Shown here piece after piece: positions 54,513 through 63,418 of a DNA stretch of 64,000 nt. The notes under the pieces were generated by a model. The model was not told where the DNA came from and searched no databases. It worked only from the letters and a program-made list of their open reading frames with translations. This DNA comes from Sinorhizobium medicae (GTDB lineage Bacteria; Pseudomonadota; Alphaproteobacteria; Rhizobiales; Rhizobiaceae): positions 124,001 through 188,000 of the forward strand of contig NZ_VITA01000010.1 in NCBI RefSeq assembly GCF_007827695.1, in the 5' to 3' direction. The first letter of the stretch is position 1. Every line of letters begins with the position of its first letter. The translations under genes and the position numbers were made by a program.

Positions 54513-55313
54513 TCAGATGCCTGCAAGCTTTCTCAGGTCCTCGACTGCGCCGGGTGCCGCGGCAAGCACCGCTGCACCCTTGGTCAGCCCTTCGCCATCG
54601 GTGGGGAAGGGCAGGTACCAGCCTCCCGCTTCCTTGACCAGGCAATAGCCGGCGAGGCAATCCCACGCGTGCATATAGGGCTCGTAGTAGCCTACAAGGC
54701 GGCCGGCCGCGACATAGGCCAGCATGAGTGCGCCGGAACCGTTGCGAATGAAGGTGCCGCCGGCTTCCAGAAGATTTTCGACCATCTTTCCGACGAAGGC
54801 GGGTTTTACGTAGTTGTTGGCGCCAAGCCCGGTCACGTGGTTGCGAATGGTCCGGGAGCCATCGATCGCGAGCGTCTTGCCGTTTAGGCGTGCGCCAAGC
54901 CCGAGTGCCGCCGCATAGAGTTCACCGTAGCACGGTGCGGCGATGACTCCCACCACCGCTACGCCGGCATGGACAAGGGCGATGGAGACGCACCAGTTGG
55001 GCATGCCGTTGACGAACGGGCTGGTGCCGTCGATCGGATCGACCGCCCATGTGAAGCCCGAACTGCCGGGAACAAGGCCATACTCCTCGCCGAGCACGCC
55101 ATCTTCCGGGTAGGCTTCCGCGATCCGGTCGCGGATCAGTGTTTCGACCTCCCGGTCGGCGATGGAAACCAGGTCCTGGGGATCGCGCTTCGTTTCTATG
55201 ATCAGCGTCTCGCGGCGCGTGAAATATTCGAGCGCCACGGCGCCTGCCTCGCGCGCGATGGTTTCGGCCAATGCCAGGCGGGCTTCCAGCCCGGGAACGA
55301 CGTGAGATGTCAT
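54513..55313 (-). CDS. Inositol monophosphatase-family phosphatase
   Basis: A 266-residue Mg-dependent phosphatase of the IMPase/FIG family, with GEEYG, the metal site WAVDPIDGTSPFV, and the C-terminal metal site YMHAWDCLAGYCLVKEAGG. It should remove phosphate from a small phosphorylated alcohol such as an inositol or sugar phosphate. It is the last gene of the ABC operon (54 bases after the ATPase), which suggests that the imported solute carries a phosphate ester. Confidence 0.88.
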   Translation of the reverse strand: MTSHVVPGLEARLALAETIAREAGAVALEYFTRRETLIIETKRDPQDLVSIADREVETLIRDRIAEAYPEDGVLGEEYGLVPGSSGFTWAVDPIDGTSPFVNGMPNWCVSIALVHAGVAVVGVIAAPCYGELYAAALGLGARLNGKTLAIDGSRTIRNHVTGLGANNYVKPAFVGKMVENLLEAGGTFIRNGSGALMLAYVAAGRLVGYYEPYMHAWDCLAGYCLVKEAGGWYLPFPTDGEGLTKGAAVLAAAPGAVEDLRKLAGI

Positions 55314-55366
55314 CAGGAATTCCTTGGTTGCGAAATGTTGAGGGATCGCTCTGTCATGATCTCGGG

Positions 55367-56428
55367 TCAGCCGCTGATGACGGCGATGCCGCGCTCCTTG
55401 AAGGCGATTGCCACGTTCGTTTGCGGCGCAAGTGCGCGCTCCACTGCTGTATCGACGACGAAAAGCGTGCCTGCGGCGGTCTTGACCTCGTACTCGACAT
55501 GGTCGCCGAGATAGGCCGTGTGGGTGATCTCGCCTGAGAAGCTGCCGCCGGTTGCCGCCTCGAGCGCGATCGCGTTCGGGCGGACCGCGAGCTTCGCCGG
55601 ACCGGGACGCATGCCGCGGCCGCGCACGCGATGCGTCAGCTGCTCCACGCGGACCGTGGCCTCGTGGCCGTCCACGTGGATGACGTCGCAGGCGACGACA
55701 TTCGCCTCCCCCATAAAATCGGCGATGAAGGCCGAGGCAGGCGTCTCGTAAAGTTCGCGCGGCGCACCCTCCTGGGCGATGTTCCCGTCCTTCATGACGA
55801 TGATGCGGTCTGAGACGGCAAGCGCTTCGTCCTGGTCGTGCGTGACGTAGACGGCCGTGAAACCCAGTCGCTGCTGCAGCTCGCGGATTTCGGTTCGGAC
55901 GCGGCGCCTCAGCCTCGCATCGAGATTTGATAGCGGCTCGTCAAGGAGCAGAACCTGAGGCTCCAGTACCAGCGCACGCGCAACGGCGACGCGCTGCTGC
56001 TGTCCGCCGGAGAGCTCCGCCGGCAGGCGCTGACCCATGCCGGGAAGGCCAACGAGCGCCAGTCCCTCTTCGGCTCTCTGCCGCGCCTCATTGCGCTTAA
56101 TTCCGGAGGACTCGAGGCCGTAGGCGACGTTGTCGAGGGCATTCATATGCGGGAAGAGCGCGTAGGACTGGAAGACCATCGACACGTCGCGTTCGTTTGC
56201 GGGCAGCATCGTGACATCCTTGCCGCCGATCAGAATGCGCCCCGATGTCGGATGCTCGAGGCCCGCGAGCATACGGAGCGTCGTCGTCTTGCCGCAGCCG
56301 GATGGTCCGAGCAGCGTCACGAGCGTACCCGGTTCGATGGTCAGCGACAGATCGGGAATGGCGGTAAAGACACCGAATTGCTTTCGCACGTTCCGGAAGA
56401 CGACGGAACCGGGAGCCACGATGGTCAT
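55367..56428 (-). CDS. ABC transporter ATP-binding protein (FbpC/AfuC/PotA type)
   Basis: A 353-residue ATPase with Walker A GPSGCGKT, signature LSGGQQQR, Walker B VLLLDEPLSNLD and a C-terminal TOBE-like regulatory domain (about 255-350). This class serves iron, phosphonate, sugar-phosphate and polyamine importers. ATG 56428 overlaps the permease stop (ATGA). Confidence 0.92.
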   Translation of the reverse strand: MTIVAPGSVVFRNVRKQFGVFTAIPDLSLTIEPGTLVTLLGPSGCGKTTTLRMLAGLEHPTSGRILIGGKDVTMLPANERDVSMVFQSYALFPHMNALDNVAYGLESSGIKRNEARQRAEEGLALVGLPGMGQRLPAELSGGQQQRVAVARALVLEPQVLLLDEPLSNLDARLRRRVRTEIRELQQRLGFTAVYVTHDQDEALAVSDRIIVMKDGNIAQEGAPRELYETPASAFIADFMGEANVVACDVIHVDGHEATVRVEQLTHRVRGRGMRPGPAKLAVRPNAIALEAATGGSFSGEITHTAYLGDHVEYEVKTAAGTLFVVDTAVERALAPQTNVAIAFKERGIAVISG

Positions 56429-58653
56429 GCGGTTTTCTCCTGGGGAAGAGGAACGGGTACGCCGGCAACGGCCTGGATCCGGTTTTCGCGCCGAAGCCTC
56501 CGTTCGCCGACGATAAGCTGGAAGCCGGCAATGACCGCAATCATCACTACGATCAGCATGGAGGAATAGGCGATCGCCACACCGTATTCGCCGTTCTCGA
56601 CCAGCCCGACGATGTAAGCCGTCGCCATGTTGTACTCGGCGCTGACCAGGAAAATCACCGCGCTTATCGAAGTGATCGCGCGCACGAACGAGTAGACGAG
56701 GGCTGCCGTGATCGCCGGCCGCAGCAGCGGCAGTATGACCTTGCGGATGGTGCGGAAGCTATCGGCCCTGAGCGTCAGCGACGCCTCGTCGAGGCTTCGG
56801 TCGAGCTGGCTCATCGCAGCCACCCCGCCGCGGACGCCGACCGGCATGTTGCGGAAGACGAAGCAGGCGACAAGGATCAGCGCGCTGCCGGTCATTTCAA
56901 GGGGCGGCAGGTTGAAAGCCATTATATAACTGATGCCGATGACGGTCCCGGGAATGGCGAAGCTCATCATCAGGGCGAATTCGAACAGTTCCCTTCCGGC
57001 AAACTTCTGACGCACGATCAGATAGGCGGTAAGAAGGCCGACGGCTGCCGTCAGCGGGGCCGAAATCAGGGCGATCTCCATGGTCGTCCAAAAGGAATTC
57101 CAGGCAACCCCCGTCCAGGCGATGCCGCCGTCGCGAAGCTCGACGGAGAATGCCTTGGCGTAATGTGCGAGCGTAAGCGAGTTGTCCAGCCCCCAGGTCT
57201 TGACGAAGCCGCCGACGAGAATCATGCCGTAAACGACGAGGGTGAAGAGCGCCCACGGGATGACCAGGACATGCACCGCGATCGAAACCGTGCGAGGCAG
57301 GGCAGCGTGAGCGCCGCTGTCGCCCTTGCCGGTGACCGTGGCGTAGCTCTTTCCCGAAAGCCAGAAGCGCTGTGCCAGGAAGGCCGTGAGCGTGAAACAC
57401 AGGAGGATGATGGCGAGCACCGCGGCACGGGAGGGATCGTTCTGCGAGCCCACGACAGCGAAGAAGATCTCCGTCGAAAGCACGCCGTGGCTGCCGCCAA
57501 GGACAAGCGGGTTGCCGAAATCGGCCATGCTTTCGATGAAGCCGATGAGGAATGCATTGGCCAGCCCCGGTTTCATCAGCGGCAGCGAAATGCGCCAGAA
57601 GGTCCGCCAGCGGTTCGCCCTCAACGTTTGCGAGGCTTCTTCCATCGAGGGGCTGACGCCCTCGACGACGCCGATCAGCACCAGGAAGGAGATGGGGGTG
57701 AAGGACAGAACCTGTGCAATCCAGATGCCGGTCAGCCCATAGAGCCAGCGGCCGGGCTCGACCCCGATCAGCGTCGACATGGCTTCGGTGATGACGCCGG
57801 AGCGGCCGAAGAGCAGCGTGAGCGCTAGACCGACCACGAAGGGGGGCGTGATGATCGGCAGCACCGTGAGAAGCCTGAGGCTCCGCTTGTAGGGGAATGC
57901 CGTGCGGGTCGCGAGCAGCGCGAAGGCGAGCCCGAGGATGGTCGAGCCGCCGGCGGTCATCACCGCCAGCCAGAACGTCCGCCAGGCAATGCCGCAGCGC
58001 CGGCCGCCGATCACGCAGTCAAGGCTCCAGATCGACGGGTCGACTATATTGCGGCTGAAGCCCTCGGGGTTGAAGGACCCGTCAAAATCCTGGAAGGCGC
58101 CGACCAGCATGCTGCCGACAGGGTAGAAGACGAAGACGGCGACGAGAAAGACAAGCAGCGAGATGGACGCAACCGCGAAGGCGTCGCCCTTCATCACGCC
58201 CCGCTCGGCGAGTCCGAAGGCGAAAATAAAGACGAAGACGAGCGCGGCAAGCACGGCTCCGGCGCCCATCGGGGGCTGACCGTCCGCAAGCGTGCCCAAC
58301 ATCGCCTCGCTGATCGTCCAGTTCCAGCCGGATAAACCGATGGCGAGGCCCTGAAGAGCCATGATCACGATACCGGCGGCGCCCGCCCAGGCGAGGAGGC
58401 TTCCTCGTCGCGCCGCATCGCCAATGAAACGAACGGAGAGGGCGGCGAGAACGGCAAGAGCCGGAAGCACCAGCCACCATTTGCCAAAGGCGGCAATCTG
58501 AAGGAAACCCGGCGCGACCGCCGGTTCGACGGGGAAGCCGGATAGCCAACCGAATCCGAAGAATCCGCCGTCGATCCTGTACCAGGGAAAGATGGTGAAG
58601 GCTGCGAGCCCGAGAGCCAGCACGATATCCAGTCTACGATTGTGCGTTTTCAT
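56425..58653 (-). CDS. Double-domain ABC transporter permease (FbpB/AfuB type)
   Basis: A 742-residue permease in which two binding-protein-dependent transport domains are fused. The EAA-like loops are visible as LRANRWRTFWRISLPLMKPG and LRADSFRTIRKVILPLLRPA. About 150 extra N-terminal residues with four membrane segments precede the first domain, making it longer than typical FbpB proteins of about 500-570 residues; this long form resembles AfuB-type permeases. Confidence 0.9.
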   Translation of the reverse strand: MKTHNRRLDIVLALGLAAFTIFPWYRIDGGFFGFGWLSGFPVEPAVAPGFLQIAAFGKWWLVLPALAVLAALSVRFIGDAARRGSLLAWAGAAGIVIMALQGLAIGLSGWNWTISEAMLGTLADGQPPMGAGAVLAALVFVFIFAFGLAERGVMKGDAFAVASISLLVFLVAVFVFYPVGSMLVGAFQDFDGSFNPEGFSRNIVDPSIWSLDCVIGGRRCGIAWRTFWLAVMTAGGSTILGLAFALLATRTAFPYKRSLRLLTVLPIITPPFVVGLALTLLFGRSGVITEAMSTLIGVEPGRWLYGLTGIWIAQVLSFTPISFLVLIGVVEGVSPSMEEASQTLRANRWRTFWRISLPLMKPGLANAFLIGFIESMADFGNPLVLGGSHGVLSTEIFFAVVGSQNDPSRAAVLAIILLCFTLTAFLAQRFWLSGKSYATVTGKGDSGAHAALPRTVSIAVHVLVIPWALFTLVVYGMILVGGFVKTWGLDNSLTLAHYAKAFSVELRDGGIAWTGVAWNSFWTTMEIALISAPLTAAVGLLTAYLIVRQKFAGRELFEFALMMSFAIPGTVIGISYIMAFNLPPLEMTGSALILVACFVFRNMPVGVRGGVAAMSQLDRSLDEASLTLRADSFRTIRKVILPLLRPAITAALVYSFVRAITSISAVIFLVSAEYNMATAYIVGLVENGEYGVAIAYSSMLIVVMIAVIAGFQLIVGERRLRRENRIQAVAGVPVPLPQEKTA

Positions 58654-58777
58654 GAAAACTTCGTCCGGTGCCGCAGTGTCACGATGAGCTCGCCCGGCAT
58701 GCAGGCGAACGGATGATTGCTGCCGTCGGAGGGGGCGCGATGCGATCGGACCTGCACAGCGCTGAATTTTGCGGGCG

Positions 58778-58805
58778 TCGAGCCGGCGGATTTCCGCCAG
58801 CTCGA
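58778..58805. terminator. Intercistronic hairpin after the binding-protein gene
   Basis: TCGAGC-C-GGCGGA pairs with TCCGCC-A-GCTCGA around a 2-base loop, interrupted by one mismatch. It lies within 60 bases of the binding-protein stop and 125 bases before the permease gene, so it may raise binding-protein mRNA relative to the permease. Confidence 0.6.
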
Positions 58806-58830
58806 CCGTGCCGCGGCTGAAAGGCGCGGA

Positions 58831-59859
58831 TCAGTTCGCGGCCGCGCCGATCTCCCGGTCCCACCGCTCCAGGAGCTCCTTGCGCTTGGCCGGATCGCCA
58901 TAGGTCTTGAAGTCGTAGTCAATCAGCTTGATGTCTTCGAACTTCGGGGCCTCCTCGGGCACCTTGGCCGTCTTGTTCGAAGGAAGCTGGAACGATTTCG
59001 CCTCCTTCATGCTGGACTGCACGTCGGCGGAGAGAGCCCAGTCATACCATTTCTTGGCATTGTCGAGGTTTTTTGCGCCCTTGATGATCGACATCGAGCC
59101 GATTTCGTAGCCGGTGCCTTCGCACGGCGCCACCGACTTTACCGGAAACCCTTCGACCGTCTGCGCCACAGCATCATGCATGAATACGATGCCGATTGCG
59201 GTCTCTCCCCGTGCTGCGGCTTTCACCGGTGCGGAGCCGGATTTCGTATATTGCGAGACGTTCGCGTTCAGCTTCTTCAGGTAATCGAAAGCCTCTTCCT
59301 CACCCATGATCTGGACGAGAGTCGCGAGCGCGGTATAGGCGGTTCCGGAAGAGTTGGGATTGGCGATTTGCACTTCGCCCTTGAAGGAGGGATCGAGCAG
59401 ATCCGCCCAGCATTTCGGCTCCTTCAGGTTCTTCTGCTTGAGGATCTCGGTGTTGTATCCCCAGCCGAGTGCGCCGGCATATACGCCGACCGTGCGATAG
59501 CCGGCGCTCTCGGCCTGCTTCACCGCCCATTCGTGTAATTCGCCGAGCATCGGCGACTTGTACTCGACCGTCAGCCCCTCCGAAGCGGCCTGCAGATGGG
59601 GATCACCCGTCCCGGCCCACCAGATGTCAGTCTTGGGGTTGCGCGCCTCGGCCCGGATCTTCGCGTAGGTTTCGCCCGAAGAGAGGCGCACCATGTTGAC
59701 GGAGACGCCGGACTTCTTTTCGAAGGCGCCCTTCATCTGTTCGCAGATCACCACATCGGCCGAACAGATCAGATTGAGATTTCCATCGGCCTTCGCCGAA
59801 TAGGCAAAAAACGTCGCGCCCGCGGCGAGCGCTGCCGCGGCCAGTTTAACCAAACCCAT
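58831..59859 (-). CDS. ABC transporter substrate-binding protein (FbpA/AfuA-like)
   Basis: A 342-residue periplasmic protein with a signal peptide (LAAAALAAGATFFAYSAKA) and a type II binding fold (LNLICSADVVICEQMKGAFE, WWAGTGDPHLQAASEG, GWGYNTEIL, NSSGTAYTALATLVQIMGEE). It resembles the iron(III)/AfuA group, but no tyrosine pair typical of iron-binding FbpA was evident. ATG 59859 has GGAGG about 8 bases upstream. Divergent from the LacI regulator. Confidence 0.85.
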   Translation of the reverse strand: MGLVKLAAAALAAGATFFAYSAKADGNLNLICSADVVICEQMKGAFEKKSGVSVNMVRLSSGETYAKIRAEARNPKTDIWWAGTGDPHLQAASEGLTVEYKSPMLGELHEWAVKQAESAGYRTVGVYAGALGWGYNTEILKQKNLKEPKCWADLLDPSFKGEVQIANPNSSGTAYTALATLVQIMGEEEAFDYLKKLNANVSQYTKSGSAPVKAAARGETAIGIVFMHDAVAQTVEGFPVKSVAPCEGTGYEIGSMSIIKGAKNLDNAKKWYDWALSADVQSSMKEAKSFQLPSNKTAKVPEEAPKFEDIKLIDYDFKTYGDPAKRKELLERWDREIGAAAN

Positions 59860-59906
59860 TGGTTTCCTCCCAGATTGTGCCGGCGCCTCCTTGCCGGGCG
59901 CCGTTG

Positions 59907-59922
59907 TTGCAAGCGCGTGCAA
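59907..59922. promoter_or_regulatory. LacI operator 1 (TTGCA-N6-TGCAA)
   Basis: TTGCAAGCGCGTGCAA lies 48 bases upstream of the binding-protein start, just downstream of a TTGACA -35 box on the minus strand (59946-59951, read as TGTCAA on the plus strand). This position would block transcription of the ABC operon. Confidence 0.65.
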
Positions 59923-59984
59923 ATGCTGCACGAGGATGACGAGGGTGTCAACAAATTTGTAAGGTATCGAACGCCGCGACCGCG

Positions 59985-60000
59985 TTGCACGCAATTGCAA
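59985..60000. promoter_or_regulatory. LacI operator 2 (TTGCA-N6-TGCAA)
   Basis: TTGCACGCAATTGCAA lies 40 bases before the lacI-type gene and shares arms and spacing with operator 1, 78 bases away. A third, looser GTGCA...TGCAG pair follows at 60005-60022. Autoregulation or loop formation is plausible. Confidence 0.65.
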
Positions 60001-60040
60001 AATGGTGCAAACCTGCGTGCAGGATGGAAGCGAGGTCGCG

Positions 60041-61048
60041 ATGCCGCAGAAGCCGTTTGTCAGCGCACAGGAAGTCGCAGAGCGTGCGGGCGTGTCACGC
60101 TCAGCCGTCTCCCGCACATTCACGCCCGGCGCGAGCGTCTCGCCGGAAACCCGAAGGAGGGTGGTAGAGGCTGCGGAAGCGCTCGGCTATCATGTCAATC
60201 ATCTCGCGCGCGGGCTGATGCGCAACGAGAGCGGCATCGTCTGCCTTATCGTTTCGGAGATGAGTACCCCCTACCGCGCCAACCTGATCCGCGCAATGAC
60301 GCAGCAATTGCAGAACGCCGGTAAGATCGCGATGCTGATCAATACCGACCGTTCCGACGGCAGCGTCGATCTCGCGCTGCGCCAGGCGATCCGGTACCGC
60401 GCCGATGCATCGATCATCCTGTCCGGCATGCCCGACAGGTCGATTACGCAGCTTTGCCTCAAGAACGGCCAGCGCCTCGTGCTCATCAATCGCGACGACG
60501 ACCAGCAGGGGCCGCTTCGCATCAATCTCGATGACGCGGAAGCGGCCGGCCGGGTCGTCACCGCTTTCGTGCGTGCCGGCTGCCGGCGGCTCGCTTTTGC
60601 GAATTCGCAGGCGGGCACCCCGAGCCTGATGGCGCGCGAGCACGGCTTCGTGGCGGCGGCGAAAACGATGGGACTCCCGGTTCGGGTCGAGCGCCACGGA
60701 CCGACGGATTACGAAAGCGGCCGCGTTCTGGCGCAGCGCCTGCTGACGCTGAGCGAACGTCCCGATGCGGTCTTCTGTGCCACGGATCTTCTGGCCTGCG
60801 GCTTCATGGATGCCGCTCGCCACCAGTTCCGGGTCGCCATTCCGGACCAGCTCTGTGTCGTGGGCTTCGACGACATAGAGCAGGCAGCCTGGTCCTCGTA
60901 TGACCTGACGACGTTCGCGCAACCGGTCGAGATGATCGCCCGGGAGGCCGTGGCTTGGCTTGTAAACGAGAGCGGCCAGGCGGCGGGCGACGACTCGGTC
61001 CGCTTCCAACCGAATCTGGTCTGGCGCTCATCCGTTCGGGGAGGGTAA
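60041..61048 (+). CDS. LacI-family transcriptional regulator
   Basis: A 335-residue repressor with an N-terminal helix-turn-helix and hinge (SAQEVAERAGVSRSAVSRTF, then LGYHVNHLARGLMRNES) and a periplasmic-binding-like effector domain (RADASIILSGMP, RRLAFANSQAGTPS, LCVVGFDDIEQAAWSSYDLT). ATG 60041 has GAGG 6 bases upstream. Divergent position and matched operators indicate that it controls the adjacent ABC/phosphatase operon. Confidence 0.9.
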   Translation: MPQKPFVSAQEVAERAGVSRSAVSRTFTPGASVSPETRRRVVEAAEALGYHVNHLARGLMRNESGIVCLIVSEMSTPYRANLIRAMTQQLQNAGKIAMLINTDRSDGSVDLALRQAIRYRADASIILSGMPDRSITQLCLKNGQRLVLINRDDDQQGPLRINLDDAEAAGRVVTAFVRAGCRRLAFANSQAGTPSLMAREHGFVAAAKTMGLPVRVERHGPTDYESGRVLAQRLLTLSERPDAVFCATDLLACGFMDAARHQFRVAIPDQLCVVGFDDIEQAAWSSYDLTTFAQPVEMIAREAVAWLVNESGQAAGDDSVRFQPNLVWRSSVRGG

Positions 61049-61168
61049 GTCCAACTTCCGTGGATAGATCGTCGAGGCGGAAGGCGTCATCATCGCCAGT
61101 AAACGAAGTATTCACGGAGTCGCTTTGCCGAATACCCCTAATTTGTTACTGGTCCTTATAATACGTTC

Positions 61169-61320
61169 GTGTAATATCCGTTCTGCACCGACACATCCTC
61201 TAGCATCGCTATGGCTTGCAATGGGCTATGCGGGGGACTGTATTGCCGTGTCCGTGCTGACTTTCAAAGCTGGTGGGAAATGAATGGGGCCCTGGCCGGC
61301 ACAGGCCAGGGCCTTTTTTT
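61169..61320 (+). ncRNA. Candidate small RNA
   Basis: The 518-base gap between the lacI-type gene and the next tetR gene contains no credible coding frame. It does contain a TATAAT box (61157-61162) and, about 125-160 bases later, a near-perfect intrinsic terminator. A transcript of about 150 nt starting near 61169 is the simplest explanation. No clear -35 box was found at the usual spacing, and the terminator could instead end a long lacI mRNA tail. Similarity to known rhizobial sRNA families could not be judged. Confidence 0.45.
61288..61320 (+). terminator. Strong intrinsic terminator
   Basis: GGCCCTGGCC and GGCCAGGGCC form a 10-bp perfect GC-rich stem with a 6-base loop, followed by seven T. 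It is the clearest factor-independent terminator in the window. The following 246 bases, up to the tetR stop, show nothing recognisable. Confidence 0.92.
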
Positions 61321-61566
61321 GAACGAGCCCCGGCTTGGCCGAGGCATCGAGCTGCGAAGGGGTCGTCAGACCGTTTTGCCGGCGGCAGAGGTCTCAGCCC
61401 CGGCGAGGCCAGTCGCTGAAGCGCCCGACCCCTAACCGTCCTCCCCCGTCTGAGACGGCTACTCATGGACTAGCACAGGCAAGGCTTCGCCTCTACTGAT
61501 CCATCAGGGCTACCGCCGGTGGATATCGGGGAAAATCCAGAGAGCGATGGAGAAGATCATCGTTTT

Positions 61567-62259
61567 CTAGACGGTGGCTTCCAAAAACGCGCGCGCGAAG
61601 CCCGGTTCGGTTATCTCGATCGCTCCTTCAGGAATTTTCAACAGTCTTTCGACGGCAAGCCCGTATGTGCGCATCCAGCCATCCAATATACGCGCCGCGC
61701 CGTCCAGGTCTCCGGCTTCTGTCTGCTGCAGAGCCCGATGCATGGTCTTGGCGACACCGAGCCGCAAATTAAGCAGCATCAGTGCGGTGGCTTCCGGATC
61801 GGGTGCATCGAGGCTCCCTTCTTTGTGGCCCCGCTCTAGAAGCCCGGTCAAATATGGGAGCGTCACCGCGCTGACCGCCGCGTCGATACGGTGGTAGAGA
61901 ACGATATTCTCCGGTTTGAAAAGTGCGTTGAACGTATTCTTCAACTGTGGCGCCATTTCCACTTTCAGGCGCCGCGATCCGGCGAAAAGCGCGTTCAACT
62001 GGCCGACCGCATCGAGGGTGGGATCCTCGAAAAGAGCCTGCAGTTCCTTCAGGCTCTGGTGCGCCATGCGCGAGGCGACCGCCTCGAGCAGTGCCTCCTT
62101 CGACACGAAGTAGTGGTAGAACGCCCCCTTTGAGACATTCGCCTCCCGGATGACGTCGTTAACGGTCGTGTTCTCGTATCCCTGCTCAAAGAAGAGCCGC
62201 TGCGCGCACTCGATGAGCTCATTCGTTCTGACATCAGGTGATTTCTTGACACGTGGCAT
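61567..62259 (-). CDS. TetR-family transcriptional regulator
   Basis: A 230-residue repressor with an N-terminal helix-turn-helix (TVNDVIREANVSKGAFYHYFVSKEALLEAV). ATG 62259 follows AGGA with suitable spacing; the frame upstream of it is less likely. It is divergent from the adaptor/permease genes, with a 19-bp perfect palindrome between them, so it probably represses that exporter. Confidence 0.9.
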   Translation of the reverse strand: MPRVKKSPDVRTNELIECAQRLFFEQGYENTTVNDVIREANVSKGAFYHYFVSKEALLEAVASRMAHQSLKELQALFEDPTLDAVGQLNALFAGSRRLKVEMAPQLKNTFNALFKPENIVLYHRIDAAVSAVTLPYLTGLLERGHKEGSLDAPDPEATALMLLNLRLGVAKTMHRALQQTEAGDLDGAARILDGWMRTYGLAVERLLKIPEGAIEITEPGFARAFLEATV

Positions 62260-62331
62260 AAGTTTTTCCTGGAGCGGAGAAGTATGTTCTACACGTATCG
62301 GCACGATGCGCGAAGCCCGTCCGTGCCATCA

Positions 62332-62350
62332 TAGACCGACGGTCGGTCTA
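62332..62350. promoter_or_regulatory. 19-bp perfect palindrome, TetR operator
   Basis: TAGACCGAC-G-GTCGGTCTA is symmetrical around a single G. It lies 73 bases before the tetR start and 46 bases before the adaptor gene, the position expected for a shared operator. Confidence 0.8.
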
Positions 62351-62395
62351 ATGCTATTGTCATGAGAAGAGGTGGTGAGAACTCAGGAGTAGCAG

Positions 62396-63418
62396 GTGCG
62401 GTCGAAGCAGCAGATGAGGCGATATGTGGTGGCTGTTGCTGCAGCCGCCGCTGTCGGTGCCGCGGCTTTTTGGTATGCCCTACGGCCGGTGCCCCTTTCA
62501 GTCGTGGCCCCAAAGCGTGGTGATGCCGCGGAGATAGTCTATGCCAGCGGCGTTGTAGAGCCCCGCGTCTGGGCCAAGGTAACGTCGACCGTGCGCGAGC
62601 GGATCGTCGAGCAGTGCAACTGCGAAGGCGAACGTGTGGAGACGGGCGACGCGCTCGCGCGGTTGGACGACACGGAGGCGCAGGCGATACTGGGCGAACT
62701 GCAGGCACGCTTGTCTCTTGCGCAAGAAGAATATCGGCGCAAGCTCGCTTTGGCCGAAAGAAATACGATCAGCGAGCAGACGGTGGACCGGGCGCGCACC
62801 GACGTTGCTCAATTGGAAGCCTTGATAGCCGGCCAGGAGGCACGGCTCGCGGCCTACGTACTGCGCGCGCCCAGTGCCGGACGAGTGCTTCGGCAGGATG
62901 GAGAGATCGGCGAAGTGGCCGAACTCGGGACCGTTCTCTTCTGGGTCGGCGAGCCGCGGCCGCTGATCGTCGAAGCCGAGGTCAACGAGGAAGATATTCC
63001 CCGCGTCGAGGTTGGACAGAAGGCCTATCTTCGCTCCGATGCCTTCCCGGAGCGCGCACTTGAGGCGGTTGTCGACAGCATTACGCCGAAGGGGGATCCT
63101 GTGACGAAGACCTACCGTGTTCGTCTGGGTCTGCCGGAGGACACGCCGCTCAGAATCGGCATGTCGACCGATGTGAACATCGTGGTCCGGCTGTCGCGCA
63201 ACGCACTGATCATTCCTGCGGCGGCGGTGAGCGGCACGAAAGTCGCGGTGGTCAAAAGCAGGAAGGCGATGCTGCGCGAGATCAAGACAGGCATCCGGGG
63301 CACGAACGGCGTCGAAGTCCTCTCCGGCCTTGAGGAATCGGAGCGAATAATCTCGCCCTTGCCCCCTGATCTTGCCGACGGCACGCGGGTGGATGTGGTG
63401 CGAACAGAGGCGAAATGA
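62396..63418 (+). CDS. HlyD/MacA-like efflux adaptor
   Basis: A 340-residue membrane-fusion protein with an N-terminal anchor (YVVAVAAAAAVGAAAFWYAL), a lipoyl-like domain (RERIVEQCNCEGERVETGDALARLDD), a short helical hairpin (LQARLSLAQEEYRRKLALAE) and a beta-barrel part. GTG 62396 has AGGAG six bases upstream; ATG 62414 is an alternative. It overlaps the following permease gene (ATGA), so the two form a MacAB-like export system. Confidence 0.85.
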   Translation: MRSKQQMRRYVVAVAAAAAVGAAAFWYALRPVPLSVVAPKRGDAAEIVYASGVVEPRVWAKVTSTVRERIVEQCNCEGERVETGDALARLDDTEAQAILGELQARLSLAQEEYRRKLALAERNTISEQTVDRARTDVAQLEALIAGQEARLAAYVLRAPSAGRVLRQDGEIGEVAELGTVLFWVGEPRPLIVEAEVNEEDIPRVEVGQKAYLRSDAFPERALEAVVDSITPKGDPVTKTYRVRLGLPEDTPLRIGMSTDVNIVVRLSRNALIIPAAAVSGTKVAVVKSRKAMLREIKTGIRGTNGVEVLSGLEESERIISPLPPDLADGTRVDVVRTEAK

